DNA from: Ischnura elegans
Taxonomy: Eukaryota > Arthropoda > Insecta > Odonata > Coenagrionidae
Length of the DNA: 64,000 bases
NCBI RefSeq assembly: GCF_921293095.1
Contig: NC_060252.1
Coordinates: 2,604,001-2,668,000, forward strand
Direction of reading: 5' to 3'
Below are positions 34,880-47,548 of the stretch, in pieces (position 1 is the first letter of the stretch; every line of letters begins with the position of its first letter). Below the pieces are notes generated by a model that saw only the letters and a list, made by a program, of their open reading frames with translations, was not told the origin of the DNA and ran no database searches. A program made the translations under genes and the position numbers.

Positions 34880-35893
34880 TTGGTGCCGCACCTGACTCGT
34901 CTGTATTGTTTGACATTTACCGATTGAGAAATTAAGGATCAGAGAAACCTTACTGCAAGCATCAACAATGATGAAGTGTCATTGCTTAATCAAAAGATGG
35001 TCCCCGAATACTCAGTCCTATTCTTGCTCTATTAGGAAACTACTTGCATCATTTACGTCAATATTTATTCTTAATCAATAATATTACAAACTCATCAACA
35101 ATCAAATCAAATATCTTCCTGGATACATAGTACGCAAATGGCACGAAGCAGTTATTCGTATTTTTGACCATGTCCACCAGTTTAAAAAATATGAAGAAAA
35201 AAAAATAGGAATATATTTTCATGTAGGGGTAACAATGTATATTTTTTCGGTGTTCACAGTGTTTCCTAAAATTTTTACTTTAATTTTGAAAATTTCAAAC
35301 TATGCAAAAGTTTGGTTTTCAGGCAAAATTTTGAGAAAAAAATCAGGTTGGTCTCTAGAGGATGCTAAGACATGTGAGATATTTGTTGGTGAAGTTATTA
35401 TCGCTAATCATGGCAGAACTTTTACTTTTCGATAACTATTCAACATTGTTGGAAGCGGAGAAAGTTGTGGCTCTGTCAGTCAAGGCGTTAATATGACTAT
35501 TTGAGATTGTTAGAACTGATAAAAGATGTGGCTCTCATGGTATGGTTGTTGTTTCAATAATCATGGCAAAACTGTACAGGTTTTCGATAATTATTCATGG
35601 TTGTAGGAAGTAATGGAAGATGTGGAAAAGCCCAATGAAGGTTTTTTTTTTTGTTAGACTGCTTCAAAAAATATTTCAACATTAATTTCTGTTTACTTAT
35701 TCAGAATTCGAGATTCGCGAAATTTATATTTTAAGTATATCCTACAATAAGTTCACCATATTGGATGAATTAGTATATTTGTACATTTCTTCAATTGAAA
35801 AAAAAATCAATTGAACCGTTTAATTGAAATTTGCCCTTTTCAATTGAATATTTCCAATAGGGGAGATGTAAAGGGTGTGCAGATAATCATTAC
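34880..35893 (-). other. Intron of the TRAF6-like gene
   Basis: AT-rich. A degenerate tandem repeat lies at 35410-35640 (tcgataa/tgtggctct units). No exon recognised. Confidence 0.5.
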
Positions 35894-36005
35894 CTTTGTA
35901 GAACACACCCTAAACTGGACTATCTCTCTTCTCGTGAAGTTATCAGGAAAAATGTCCTTCTGAGTCAGCGGTGACATGTCAACTGGGCATGACGCCCCTT
36001 TCTGC
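35894..36005 (-). CDS. TRAF6: TRAF6-like gene, exon with end of RING and start of zinc-finger region
   Basis: Minus-strand exon of 112 nt. The acceptor is aaccaatttcag|G (36006) and the donor AAG|GTAATG (35893). It completes a Glu codon and reads [11 protein letters not shown], the Cys/Asp end of a C3HC3D RING as in TRAF6, then [17 protein letters not shown], the conserved linker to the first zinc finger of TRAF6. The 82-bp intron upstream (36006-36087) joins it in phase 2 to the RING exon. Confidence 0.9.
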
Positions 36006-36087
36006 CTGAAATTGGTTAAACCCAAGCATAATTAGAGAGCTGCTGCTATAACCACACACGACGTAGATGATGCAACGGATTGCGTAC

Positions 36088-36221
36088 TCAAGCCATAGAT
36101 TTATACATCTCAAGCAGAATCGGTGACCACATGATGTCAGCACAGCATCTTCCAAATAATTTAAACATATTGGGCACTCGTATCGGGAATCCATCACACC
36201 TTTTTCACAGGGTGCGTCGCA
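36088..36221 (-). CDS. TRAF6: TRAF6-like gene, RING-finger exon
   Basis: Minus-strand exon of 134 nt with acceptor gttattttctag|TGC (36222) and donor CTTGA|GTACGC (36087). It encodes the RING core [20 protein letters not shown] then RFCLRC and INLWLE. TRAF6-type RINGs recruit Ubc13/Uev1A and make Lys63 chains in Toll/IMD or TNF-type signalling. An in-frame ATG (MDSRYECP) at 36194 could be a start if the exon is first; the frame is also open back to the acceptor, so an upstream exon is equally possible. I found no certain upstream exon. Confidence 0.9.
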
Positions 36222-37017
36222 CTAGAAAATAACAAGTTTCAGATCACCCAAGAGTTTAAACATTGTTTTACGAACATTGCATCATTGCGGCCAAAACCTA
36301 CCGCGAACTTTTCCTTTGTGCCTTGGCTTTCCCTGTCCATTGTCAGGAATTTGACAAAGCAGTTATCAAATTTTAACAGCAACCCAATCGATATTTACCA
36401 ACACGAGAAAAGTAGGATGGAAACATAAAAGTGAAGATCTATTATTCCTAGTTTAATTGAGACTGCTGTACCCTAATGGAGGTAAACACCAACCCAACCA
36501 ATAATACCGCACAAAAAGTCTCACATGTACTTCGGAACAACACGGGTTCTATTACCACTTGAATGGATTCTCTTAAGTGAAATTCAATTCAATATTCAAA
36601 GAATCGCTGGCATTTTTTTTTTCAACATAACATCACGAGAGGTAATAATTTTCCACCGTGAAAACCTGAACTTTAAGATTGTTATCCTCACACATGGACT
36701 CGTGCACGATGACGGGAGTGGGAGCCAGTGGGAGCGCCCCCAGTGTAGTTGGCCACAGGTTGCCACTTGACAATCTTACCAACTCCACACACTTTTATTG
36801 GCAGAAGTACCAACATATAAAATAAATTCATTAGGAGAGTTTTTATTCGAAATAGAGATACATTAAACAATTGCTATAAATATACATTTCCAGATATGTA
36901 AATGCAGAGCAAGAATTGAGAATACACATTCAGTGGAAGCAAAATTCTTACATGGTAAATGAATGCCTTCGACATATTCTTGCCTTCAGCTTGTCTTGAT
37001 CAATACGATAAAATAAG
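36222..37017. other. Non-coding interval upstream of RING exon
   Basis: No exon or element boundary seen. It should hold the 3' UTR of the small Cys-rich gene and intron or promoter sequence of the TRAF6-like gene. Confidence 0.4.
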
Positions 37018-37098
37018 TCAGCGACAGTGGAATTCTTGCATTAAATAAGAATATGCCTTGCACCTTGGGCACTGCTCTTTGTCCATGAGGAAAATTAC
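37018..37098 (-). CDS. Small Cys-rich protein, exon 2
   Basis: Minus-strand terminal exon of 81 nt after acceptor ttaaaatttattttag|G (37099). Reads VIFLMDKEQCPRCKAYSYL and MQEFHCR, then TGA. The CPRC pair would complete a zinc-binding site begun in exon 1. Confidence 0.75.
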   Translation of the reverse strand, partial: VIFLMDKEQCPRCKAYSYLMQEFHCR

Positions 37099-37349
37099 CT
37101 AAAATAAATTTTAACGTAGTCAAATTTTAATAAGAAACCTAAAGTACCGAACCAGAAATCATGACGCGGGAGGCGCCGCGTTCACGAAGTGGCTACAGCA
37201 GCAGTCATACACTATGATAACCGTAGAGTTTATAAAACATTTATGATCATAACAATAATCATATTACTAACGCCTTTCAACGATATGCCATTGCCGAATA
37301 CCGCGATAGCATGGTTCGCGAAGGCTTAAGTTAAAAATGTTATTTATAC

Positions 37350-37466
37350 CTTCGGATGTGCAGGGCATGGTCGTCGAACACGGCCGTCGAGGATGTACCC
37401 ACAAGCCTTGCATAAGACTTTCCCCTTCGGTCGATGGCAGCAACAGTGGAGTCCATCGGTGTTCAT
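37350..37466 (-). CDS. Small Cys-rich protein (65 aa over two exons), exon 1
   Basis: Starts at ATG 37466 (G at -3) and reads 39 codons to a donor AAG|GTATAA (37349), phase 0. It has paired Cys/His: LHCCCHRPKG, KVLCKACGYILDGRVRR, CPAHPK. Joined to exon 2 after a 251-bp intron, it gives a complete 65-residue protein with about ten Cys and several His, a likely zinc ribbon. I believe similar uncharacterised short proteins occur in insects, but I assign no function. It reads divergently from TTLL1. Confidence 0.75.
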
Positions 37467-38649
<1,183 letters not shown>

Positions 38650-38709
38650 TGAAATGTTGTTGAAGTGTTAATAAAACGAGAGACTTTTACATTTTCTTAT
38701 TTATTTCAG

Positions 38710-38775
38710 GGCCGGTACGCAAACTTGCCGCAATTTATTCAGCGTTGATAGTGGATACCGAATGCACGATCATCA
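38710..38775 (+). CDS. TTLL1: TTLL1-like, exon 2
   Basis: 66 nt after acceptor ttatttatttcag|G. It completes the Trp codon and reads AGTQTCRNLFSVDSGYRMHD H, then CA|GTAAGT. This matches the TTLL1 region following DWNFYW. The donor is strong, and the next exon is 23.5 kb away. Confidence 0.93.
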
Positions 38776-38798
38776 GTAAGTTTCTTCGATGTGTAAGG

Positions 38799-39032
38799 AG
38801 GCCGTTTTACACGGGGACGTACTTGCGCAATCTGACGTGTGTACGAAGGCGCAGTCAAAATTGCATCGTGCTAAAGCGGTGAATTGCTGGAACACATGCG
38901 AGAATGCGTGGACGTGAGATGGCAAAATAGCACCTGTTCTTATTTTGTTCATGCATTCGCGCATTTCCACGCCATTTTAGAAATTAATGCAGCTCTAACC
39001 TGCGCAATTCCGTGCCCCGTTTAAAACGGCCT
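38799..39032 (+). mobile_element. Harbinger-like MITE copy in TTLL1 intron 2
   Basis: AGGCCGTTTTACACGGGG and inverse AGGCCGTTTTAAACGGGGC bound 234 bp. It is closely similar to 54348-54563, and partial copies occur near 34150-34245 and 25800-25880. It begins 24 bp after exon 2, very close to the splice donor. Confidence 0.75.
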
Positions 39033-39589
39033 TAATGTTGATTTATGCATTTGTACGTGTTCTGTTTCGGTCCACTAAAATCGCTCATCCAATCAGACAC
39101 TCGCACGTGATAATATTATTTATAATGTATTAATATATCGTGTAAACACTCCTTACATGAAGTTCTGGTGTTGCATTCATTAATGTTTGATTCTTTGCCT
39201 TTGATCATGTTTTATGTTGGGCAGTCTACGGTTTTATTTGCATATAGTGTTTTGTTGCAAAGTTGCAGTGAATTTGTATTGTTGGTTGGCTTTTGGAATG
39301 GTGATATTCAAACACTTGAGAAAGCTCGAAACTAAAAGCTCTTGTACTTCTTCAATGGCGTTACGAAAATTTTTTCTTCATTGTATTTTTCTTACTCATA
39401 AATTCCCATACATGAGGCATTCGAATGTATCGTAAAATTGCACATCCTTTTGTGTGATTGTATTCCTTATGTGAAGCGGCCTCGAGCGCCTCAACTTCCA
39501 TAAATGCATGAACATGTATTTTCAAAAAGGTCGTTTGGTGTAGAGCTCAAAGTTGTCCTGCATAGTGGAATGCGCTGATAGTAGATGAA

Positions 39590-40210
39590 GAATCCCATGT
39601 TCAATGACACCTAGAACTGCAACAGTGAGAGCAATTTTCATTTACACCCAGTGGATGTACCGATGCCAGATAGGTTGAAGGGAGAACCCAGGCAAAAGTT
39701 AGGCCAAGTAATGGTTTTCAAGTAAAAACTGTTGGAACAGGCATGGGAATCCATACCTCTCCCTTGGAAACATAGAGCACAGTCAAAGGAGCCAAAAATT
39801 TCCAAATTTGACTGGCCTTAGAAGGAAGGAGAGGTAGGAATGCTGTAAGCATAGGTGAAGTGATTATCTAGCTGACGAAGAGAGCCCTTCTGCGTTGAGG
39901 ATCCCTATGACAGCAGGAACAGGCTGGAAAGGCTGAATATGGAGGAGGAAGGGCTGTGGAGGGGTATAATATCAGCCCAGGTACCTCTGATGCGGAAATT
40001 GAGAGAGCCTTCCAGGATATATGAATCCAATAAAAGCAGTTGGTGCTGAAAATATCCTGTATGTCAGCTTCTGAAGGATTAAGGGAATACTGGGATGAGG
40101 AGGTTTTTTTTAATTAGAATGCGAGGAGGGGACTTGGCCAGAGGATATCTCAAAGACATGTTCTAATTCTGATGCCAAAAATGAAGATAACTGTGGAACG
40201 CATAGGCTGG
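39590..40210 (+). mobile_element. LINE fragment (RT N-terminal region)
   Basis: Frames with stops read DPYDSRNRLERLNMEEEGLW, then LARGYLKDMF and related blocks before the RT palm. Same LINE family as at 28350. Decayed. Confidence 0.6.
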
Positions 40211-40908
40211 TGGAGTAAAATTATTTTCAAGTATCTTTGTGACAAGAGGCAGGCCAAGTTTTTTGGGAGTGAGGGCAGAGGTCATGTGACTTCTTGAAAA
40301 CCAATCAAAATGCGATAGGCAGAGCTTAGACTCTGGGTAATTGGGCTGCTTTCAGGCATCCATGACGTATGCTTTGTTAATAAGTTAGCTGTGTTGCCAA
40401 ACGTCCGTTCATATATTATCCCTTTTATCATCTCTTCCTCCTCATTTTGAGGATAATTCGTGGAGGAATTATCAACTCTTTGAGGAAAGTTGATCAATTT
40501 CTTAGGCATACTTCTGGTGTGCCAAGGATGAATCATGGGAAAGTAAACTTATTCCGTCACAGTAAAGCAAAGGCAATAATGCACAACATGCTCAAGTATT
40601 TTCAGTGGGACTCGCATTTGTAATCTTCCCAAAATTTGAGCTCAAACCCTGTGCACTAGGCCGGCCCTTATTTTTCAGAATTGCGAAAAGTTATGTTTTC
40701 CTAATCTCAAAATGATCCAAATGAGGTTTGTTTTCACGTGTTAAAATTTGGTTACTTTAAAATAACGGTAACCCGTGCCCCAAGGGCCCTTAGTACTAAG
40801 GACCCTCAATTGAGTTTTTTGGGGTTGAAAAAAGGCTATTCCTATGTAAAACGTAAAAGTAAAGGCCTTTAGGGCCAATTTTCTGTTTGTTTTGACCCAT
40901 CTTTAAGC

Positions 40909-41109
40909 GATGGTGTTTGGCGTAACATGGTGAAACTCCTTCATGATGCACGAAGGTTAAGAAAAGACTTAGCTGTTTCACAAAATAAAATATATTTGCG
41001 ACCGGTTTCAATACAGCGTATCATCATCTCGATGATGATACGCTGTATCGAAACCGGTCGCAAATATATTTTATTTTGTGAAACAGCTAAGTCTTTTCTT
41101 AACCTTTGT
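40909..41109. repeat. Palindromic insert with hammerhead-like hairpin
   Basis: A 201-bp insert with the 13-bp target duplication ccatctttaagcg (40896-40908, 41110-41122). Positions 40953-41106 form a near-perfect 154-bp palindrome. The right arm reads GATGATGATACGCTGTATCG followed by AAACCGGTCGC, similar to the GAUGA-stem II-GAAAC core of Penelope-associated hammerhead ribozymes. The variable-length TSD fits target-primed retrotransposition. Confidence 0.7.
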
Positions 41110-41712
41110 CCATCTTTAAGCGTTTAGGAGATATCGTCTGTCGTAATGCAATCCCCCCCAGGGCGCCACCCAGCACCGCGGCACCGCTGAGGTACGGCCC
41201 GCACCACTTACTAGAGACTTCCCCTCCACCCCCTCCCCTCCCTCGGCAAAGACTTTGCTCACACTGGCAATATCTAGCCTCTGAAGAAATTTGCTTACCT
41301 TAGAAAGAATTTAATTATCATAACAGTACTTCCAATCCAAGAGATCAATTTATCTTCACTCTGTCCATGAATTTCGGTACATTTACCAAAATAAAATACA
41401 TTTTCATTGTATTTCTAATTTTTCACTGACATTCCATATTTGGCAATCAAAGCGCCTTTCCGCAAGTAAGGGTTGTATTGCGATGAAAAGTCACACTTAG
41501 TAATACATTTTGAAAGCCCTCTTCCTTCAACGTGACTGCCTAAAAATCTTGAATTAGTTTCACCCCTCTCGCTGCACTATCATTTCCCACTGGATGACCC
41601 CGGAATAATTTGCTAAACGTTCTAGTATGTTCATCCCATTCTCGCATGTGCACATCAAAGAATGCAATGCATATTTACAATGCATTAAACAAGTCTTTTT
41701 AGGAACTGCGGG

Positions 41713-42245
41713 TCACTGTTGGAAGCTAATGCAGTACAAGGAGCGCAGAACCATATATTTTCCTTTCTTCTTGAATATATTGAAATCTATTCCACCAATA
41801 ACTTCATTTCGTTCTCCTCTTTGATTGCGTAAGAATTTTACTTCTTCAGCCCAAGCACATTTATACGTGAGATTGACTGCACTTTCCTCCTCGTGCGTCA
41901 AAAATTCAATGGTACAGCTCCTTGCAATTTCAAAGAAATCATAAAGTTTTGTCACGAAAGATTCTCTTCTCTTCTTCTCCACTGTAGTTCGCGCTGTCTT
42001 TATGCCGTTGCACGTTCATTCATTCTTCGTGTCATTTTTCTAGCTTTTCAATCGCCTTATTTTCCGTAATTACAGGAATTCTAATTTTGCACCATGGATG
42101 AGACGCATTTCTCACGGTTTTTCTCACACTAAGTCTTACAAATTTCGAACCAGTACACAGAAAACAGAGTACTTCTCTCACTCTTGGTAAATTTGAGCCG
42201 AGTATTTCTTCACTTTCTTTTCCAACCAGTTCAATGCCTAGATTT
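41713..42245 (-). pseudogene. Transposon-borne protein relic
   Basis: Minus-strand frames 42245-42020 (ESEEILGSNLPRVREVLCFL; KIRIPVITENKAIEKLEK) and 41982-41713 (KKRRESFVTKLYDFFEIARS; EEVKFLRNQRGE). They resemble an uncharacterised protein family common in arthropod and cnidarian transposons, with a conserved 'REdF..L..LFdIa' region. Function unknown; frames are broken. Confidence 0.55.
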
Positions 42246-43921
42246 AGTCTTGATTACATGCCTTTCCTTGTTGGTCTATTTTTAATGTTAACGTCATATT
42301 CATGATAAAGAATGTATTTCACCACTTTTCTCCTTACATCCTAAAAAACTTAGCACCTTCTATCCTTTGCACACTACACACAAGAACTACATCTCCACAG
42401 TGAACTACATGTGTGAACTTACTGCCTCATTTCTTCTTCCTTGAATATTTGTATCTACTGTTGGAGCCCTGGAAGCCCTGCTCATTACCTTAATTTCTTT
42501 GTAATTCATAGACACAATTGTATCACATGCTTATAATATTTTGTACATAAAGAGCACTTTGGAACAAAGCCTCATGGAATGGTTCGCGGCCGTATGGCGG
42601 CAAAAAATCAAGCTTTAAGGGGTCGGTACCCAGTACATAGGACGGCGTTGAAGGGTTAAAATTGACATTATAGGCTTTAACAACATTAATCATGACACAA
42701 GAGGAACAACCCATTCAATACTGTACCACTAGCATGTAAATCTTGTCATCAGGAGCAAAATCTTTGCCAAGGGAGGGGAGGGGGTGGAGGGGAAGTCTCT
42801 AGTAAGTGGTGCGGGCCGTACCTCAGCGGTGCCGCGGTGCGGGGTGGCGCCCTGGGGGGGATTGCATTACGACGGACGATATCTCCTAAACGCTTAAAGA
42901 TAGGTCAAAACAAACAGAAAATTGGCCCTAAAGGGCTTTTCTTTTACGTTTTACATAGGAATAGCCTTTTTTCAACCCCAAAAAACTCAATTGAGGGTCC
43001 TGAGTACTTATGGCCCTTGGGGCACGGGTTGCCGCTATTTTAAAGTAACCAAATTTTAACATGTGAAAATAAACCTTATTTGGATCATTTTGAGACTAGA
43101 AAAACATAACTTTTCGCAATTCTGAAAATAAGGGCCGGCCTACTGTGCACTCCACTCACCCCCTTTCTTTCTGGTGCACTTTTTAATGTCCTTCCAACAT
43201 TGTATTTGTTAGGTCCCTGCAAAATGGCATTAAAGGCTGAAACTGGTCAGTAAATAGAAATATATGTATGTGGAAATTTACAAAGAGTGACTCTTTCCTT
43301 TAGTAGCACAAAACTCTGATGTTTTCAAATGTCCATTTCTGAGTCACCAACCATTTTTACCCATTGGTCCTAGAGAATCGTCAAAATAAGGTGTCCCAGA
43401 AGGAAATGAAACGGGTGGGGACTAGCTAATCCTTTTGCCTGAGGAGATAGCCAGGGTTCCCACCCTTCCTAAGAAGACATGTGGTGGGTGGTGGAAAGAG
43501 GGTTTTTGAGAAATTCTTTCGTTTCCTTTCACTGACAAAGGGTTTTGAGAAAATGTGGCAATGCCTACATTTCTCTCTCCCTATAATACATCCCTAGTGT
43601 CGCAGGTCTCTCCTCCTTCCACAATGCTACTGGAAACACACTGAGCTTGCTTTCTTGAATGGCCAGTCGCAAAAATATTTTAAATAGATATTAGAATCAC
43701 ATGCAGTGAAAGTGGCCCTGAGGATTATACGCAGACAAACTGAGATGAGGGCAAATAATTATTTGGGTGAGGCACAGTTTGTTTTCAGGAAAATCTACAT
43801 GTGATGCAATAATGGTAATGAGGACCCTAGTGGAGAGGAACCTGGAATAAAACTGTGACATGTTAGCTTGCTTTGTGGAATTTAACAAAGCATTTGATTG
43901 AAAGTAATGGGACATTCTTAA

Positions 43922-46900
43922 CCCTTTCACTCCCAAGCGGCCGATATATCGGCCGCGGCCTTCCTACCCAATACGCCCAAGCGGCCGATTAATCGGCCGC
44001 TTGCTTAGAGCAATATTTCACATAAACTATGATGTGTTATTATTTAATTTATTTTTATAATGAATGTATACATATTTTGCTATCCTTAGGTATTTTTTAT
44101 ATAATTTAATTTATACTTTTGATATTTTAATGGACGCTCTTTCTTTAACTCTTTGTAAAATCTGACTCATTTTGTCGAAATTCTTATGCCACTTTATAAC
44201 TAAGCGAAATTAGAAAATTTGTACGTCATTGTTGCTAACTATCGTTTATAAGTTATATTGAGGATAAATTTTAATAAATATTTAATTGAAATGTTCTTTT
44301 TCTGTAATTTTTTATGTAAACTGACAGCTTATTGAACTCCTTTTTTTCCTCTCGTAAATTGCCGCCACGGCTGAATAATGACCTTATGATGTTCTCAACA
44401 AGCTTAGGCACGCTTTTACGAGTGATTTATTGTTATTCACTTCACTACATCACGTTCGTCTTTATTCGTGTAATACACTGGTGCGTATGACTCCGTTCTT
44501 TCCACGACGTAACATTTTATCTAACCTCTAATCTCCCGCCCGCTGCAATTATATTTCGACGTCTCCTTATTACAATCAAATCCTTTTTTCGGTATCGACA
44601 TACATTTCAAAGGAATCGTCTTATCTGACTTACATTATTACATTTTATTCACAAGGAAACAATACTTCTTGTTTACAGGAAGAGCACACTAAGGGTAAGA
44701 TTATCGTGCGTGGCGCGCGAATAAAATGTTTTCAGCGAACCTCAGCAAGTGGCCGATAACGTCGCCGAATAGTTGCCGTGAAAGTGATGGCTTCACAGTT
44801 TTTTATCCTAATCTTCCTTATCTACATAAGTGATTCATTGTGTCACTGCTTTGCTGACACCTACTTTGTGGGCAACTTCTGAGAATGCGTCATCAGCTAC
44901 AAATGTAATGGTTTGCATGCGGGGTCCCGACGGCTTAGTTTGCGTCAACTCGCGCGTATCAGAGGTCGGATACTTTTCTTCGCGTTGTGTTTTCTGTGCA
45001 TTGAGTCACTTGAATTTGCGATAAGTTCATCATTGCAGCGAAATCTGGGTATAAAAGTCTTGTGCCTTTTTTTTAGTGGTGTGAGTGATATTTTTCAAAA
45101 TAAAAATCACCAATAATGGCTGGACCATCACGCGTAACGGACAAGGATATTTTGGAAATTTTAGACAGCTCATCCAATCAAAGTGAATCAGACTACAACG
45201 AAAGTGACAGTGAGTCGGGGAACAATAGTGATGGAGATCAGCATTCGTTTCAGTCTTCGGGTGAGCTGGACACTGACGAAGACAGTGACAACGGAGAATG
45301 GAGGGAAGTACAAGCTAATGAAGAACAAATACCCACTAAGTTCAAGTTCCAAGAAGTAAGTGGACCCAAGAAAGCCCCACCACCTAACTCGCCACCAATT
45401 CTTTATTTTAGACTTTTTTTTACGGACCTTCTTTTGAACCTCTTCGTCACTGAAACAAATAGATATGCAAAACAAAACATTACCTCTCAATCAGGAAGAT
45501 CATCACCACCACTGAAGTGGGAAACAGTTACAATTGCGGAAATGAAAGGATTCCTAGCCTGTATTTTGAACATGGGAATTATACGGAAGCCCACCATAGC
45601 TTCATATTGGTCGACTTTGCCTTCTCAGAGTACCCCTTGGTTCAGAAAAATGTTTCCGCGGAATCGCTTCCAGCAAATTTTGCGATTCTTTCATTTGGTT
45701 GACCCTAAAAAATGTACGGCCCGTAACGATCCCAGATATGACCCTTGCATCAGGTATCAACCCCTTGTTGACCATGCAAATAATGTATTTAGATACCATT
45801 ATACCCCTCACGAAACTCTGAGTGTAGATGAAAGTCTGGTGGGGACAAAAAACCGTACAAGTTTCTTGCAGTACCTGCCAAATAAGCACCATCACCGCTG
45901 GGGAATCAAATTTTGGATGCTGTGTGATGCTGTATCAAACTATTGCTTAGGTTTCTTTACCTACAAAGGTAGATCAAATGATGAAGAAAGGATGGAGGTG
46001 AAGGAACATGGCCTGGGATATACAGTGGTACTGAAACTCCTTCAGATGAACAATTATTTATACAAAGGCTACCATGTTTTTGTGGACAATTTTTTTATGT
46101 CAGTTCCCTTAGTGAACAAACTTTACCAAATGGGCACATATATTACAGGAACTGTTAGAAAAAACCGAAAATTCCTGCCCGAGTTTTTCAAAAAGAAGTT
46201 CACTGTTGGGGAAAAAATGTTTTGCCGTTCCGGCTGTATTCTAGCCAGTGCATTTAGGGAAAAAAATCTCAAAAAGGACCTGTGATCCTTCTTTCAAGTA
46301 AGGCGACTGCAAGGAATAGTGAAGTGACAAAATTGAGACAAGGCCGCGAGAAAAAAACTGTGAAACCGGAAGTAATTTTGGAATATAACAAGTACATGAG
46401 AGGTGTAGACTCTTCAGACATGATGCTCTATGTATATTTAGATGAAAGGAAAACATTAAAATATTGGAAGAAAGTAGCGTTCAACATTATTGGTAGGATG
46501 GTTTTGAATAGCTACATAATATATAAGGAACATTTCAAAGAACCTGGAAAGCCTCTGACAAGACTTATGTACACAGTTAGTATAATTGAAAACTTAGGAG
46601 CTGAGTGGTTGAATTTCAGGGAAGAGTGCGAAGTGAGGGGCCGTATTTCACCGGGAATAAGGAAACTGGGTGGGAGAAAAGAATACAGATGCTGTGTCTG
46701 CAGCACAAAGGAACAAAGAAGAAGATCCAGAACAGTGTGCGTCAGATGCAACAGGGGTTTACATGGGGAGTGTTTGCATAAGCATAAGTGCTAAAAGAGT
46801 GATTGTGAACAAGGCAAGATTTATTCCTACGTGATATTTTAAACGTGAAACTAATCAAAAGTGTACCTATGTACTTATTCCATTAACAACTTGAACAAAT

Positions 46901-47548
46901 AATGAAAAATCCTCCGTGAAATAATTTTCATCATAATTTGTTTGCCCTCGTTTTTATAGAAATAACATTGCATATGTTAGTCATTCATTTGTTTAAATAA
47001 ATTCAATGTTAACATTTAAACAATTCCTTTAGCTTTAATTTAAAATAGCAATAATTTGTATTATTATAGGCCTAGATATATAAATATATACATATTTCAT
47101 TGTTTTTTACAGAAGACTGGCTTAGGCACTGCTCAAAAGTGATTGTGACAGATTTAAACAATTAAATTTTTATGACAACAATTTTTTTGTTTATGCTTAA
47201 AAAATTAGATAGATCTATCAAAAACTAAATTTTTAATGTAACTCAATTTTCAATAATAGCAAAATGAAAAAAATACTATGAATCAATAAGCCATAAAGTT
47301 AAGTTTTTCGTAAAAACATTTTAAAGTATTAATTTCATAAATTTATTGTTGCAAAACTAAAATTTATACATAATGATAATTAACATTTTTGAAAACGTCA
47401 TTTATTTTTACATATGTGTGATTTTTTCCATGTCTATAAAACCTAAAATAAATCCATGAGAATTTTTAAGAAAAGTACTAATAATTTCATAAAAAAACCC
47501 TTGGGAATTTTGGGTATGCACATTGAAAAATGCTTGGGAGTGAAAGGG
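43922..47548 (+). mobile_element. piggyBac transposon, nearly intact
   Basis: Perfect 16-bp termini CCCTTTCACTCCCAAG and the inverse, flanked by TTAA (43918-43921, 47549-47552). Length 3627 bp. Two palindromes lie just inside the left end: gcggccgatatatcggccgc (43937) and a related one with attaat in the centre (43980). One transposase gene with a single frameshift. Confidence 0.97.
45116..46794 (+). pseudogene. piggyBac transposase, one frameshift
   Basis: ATG 45116 follows an A-rich leader. The N terminus is acidic (SSSNQSESDYNESDSESG). The DDE_Tnp_1_7 core has Asp238 (SVDESLVGTKNR), Asp324 (VFVDNFFMSVPL) and a third acidic site in MRGVDSSDMM. A C-terminal Cys-rich domain follows (CCVCSTKEQ, CVRCNRGLHGEC, HKHKC). 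At the A7 run 46260-46266 the reading shifts by one base: the first frame runs on to a TGA at 46283-46285, while the second continues to TAA 46794. Everything else looks intact, so a sequencing or assembly homopolymer error is possible. Confidence 0.93.

Larger units (their letters stand above)
40657..43142. mobile_element. hAT-like DNA transposon with long terminal repeats
   Basis: Termini TAGGCCGGCCC and GGGCCGGCCTA are flanked by the 8-bp duplication ctgtgcac (40649-40656, 43143-43150). Terminal inverted repeats exceed 400 bp, reaching the GC-rich region near 41250 and 42750 (cagggcgccaccc...). The left repeat is opened by a 201-bp palindromic insert. Minus-strand coding relics lie between. 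Superfamily is inferred from TSD length only; P-type is possible. Confidence 0.8.
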
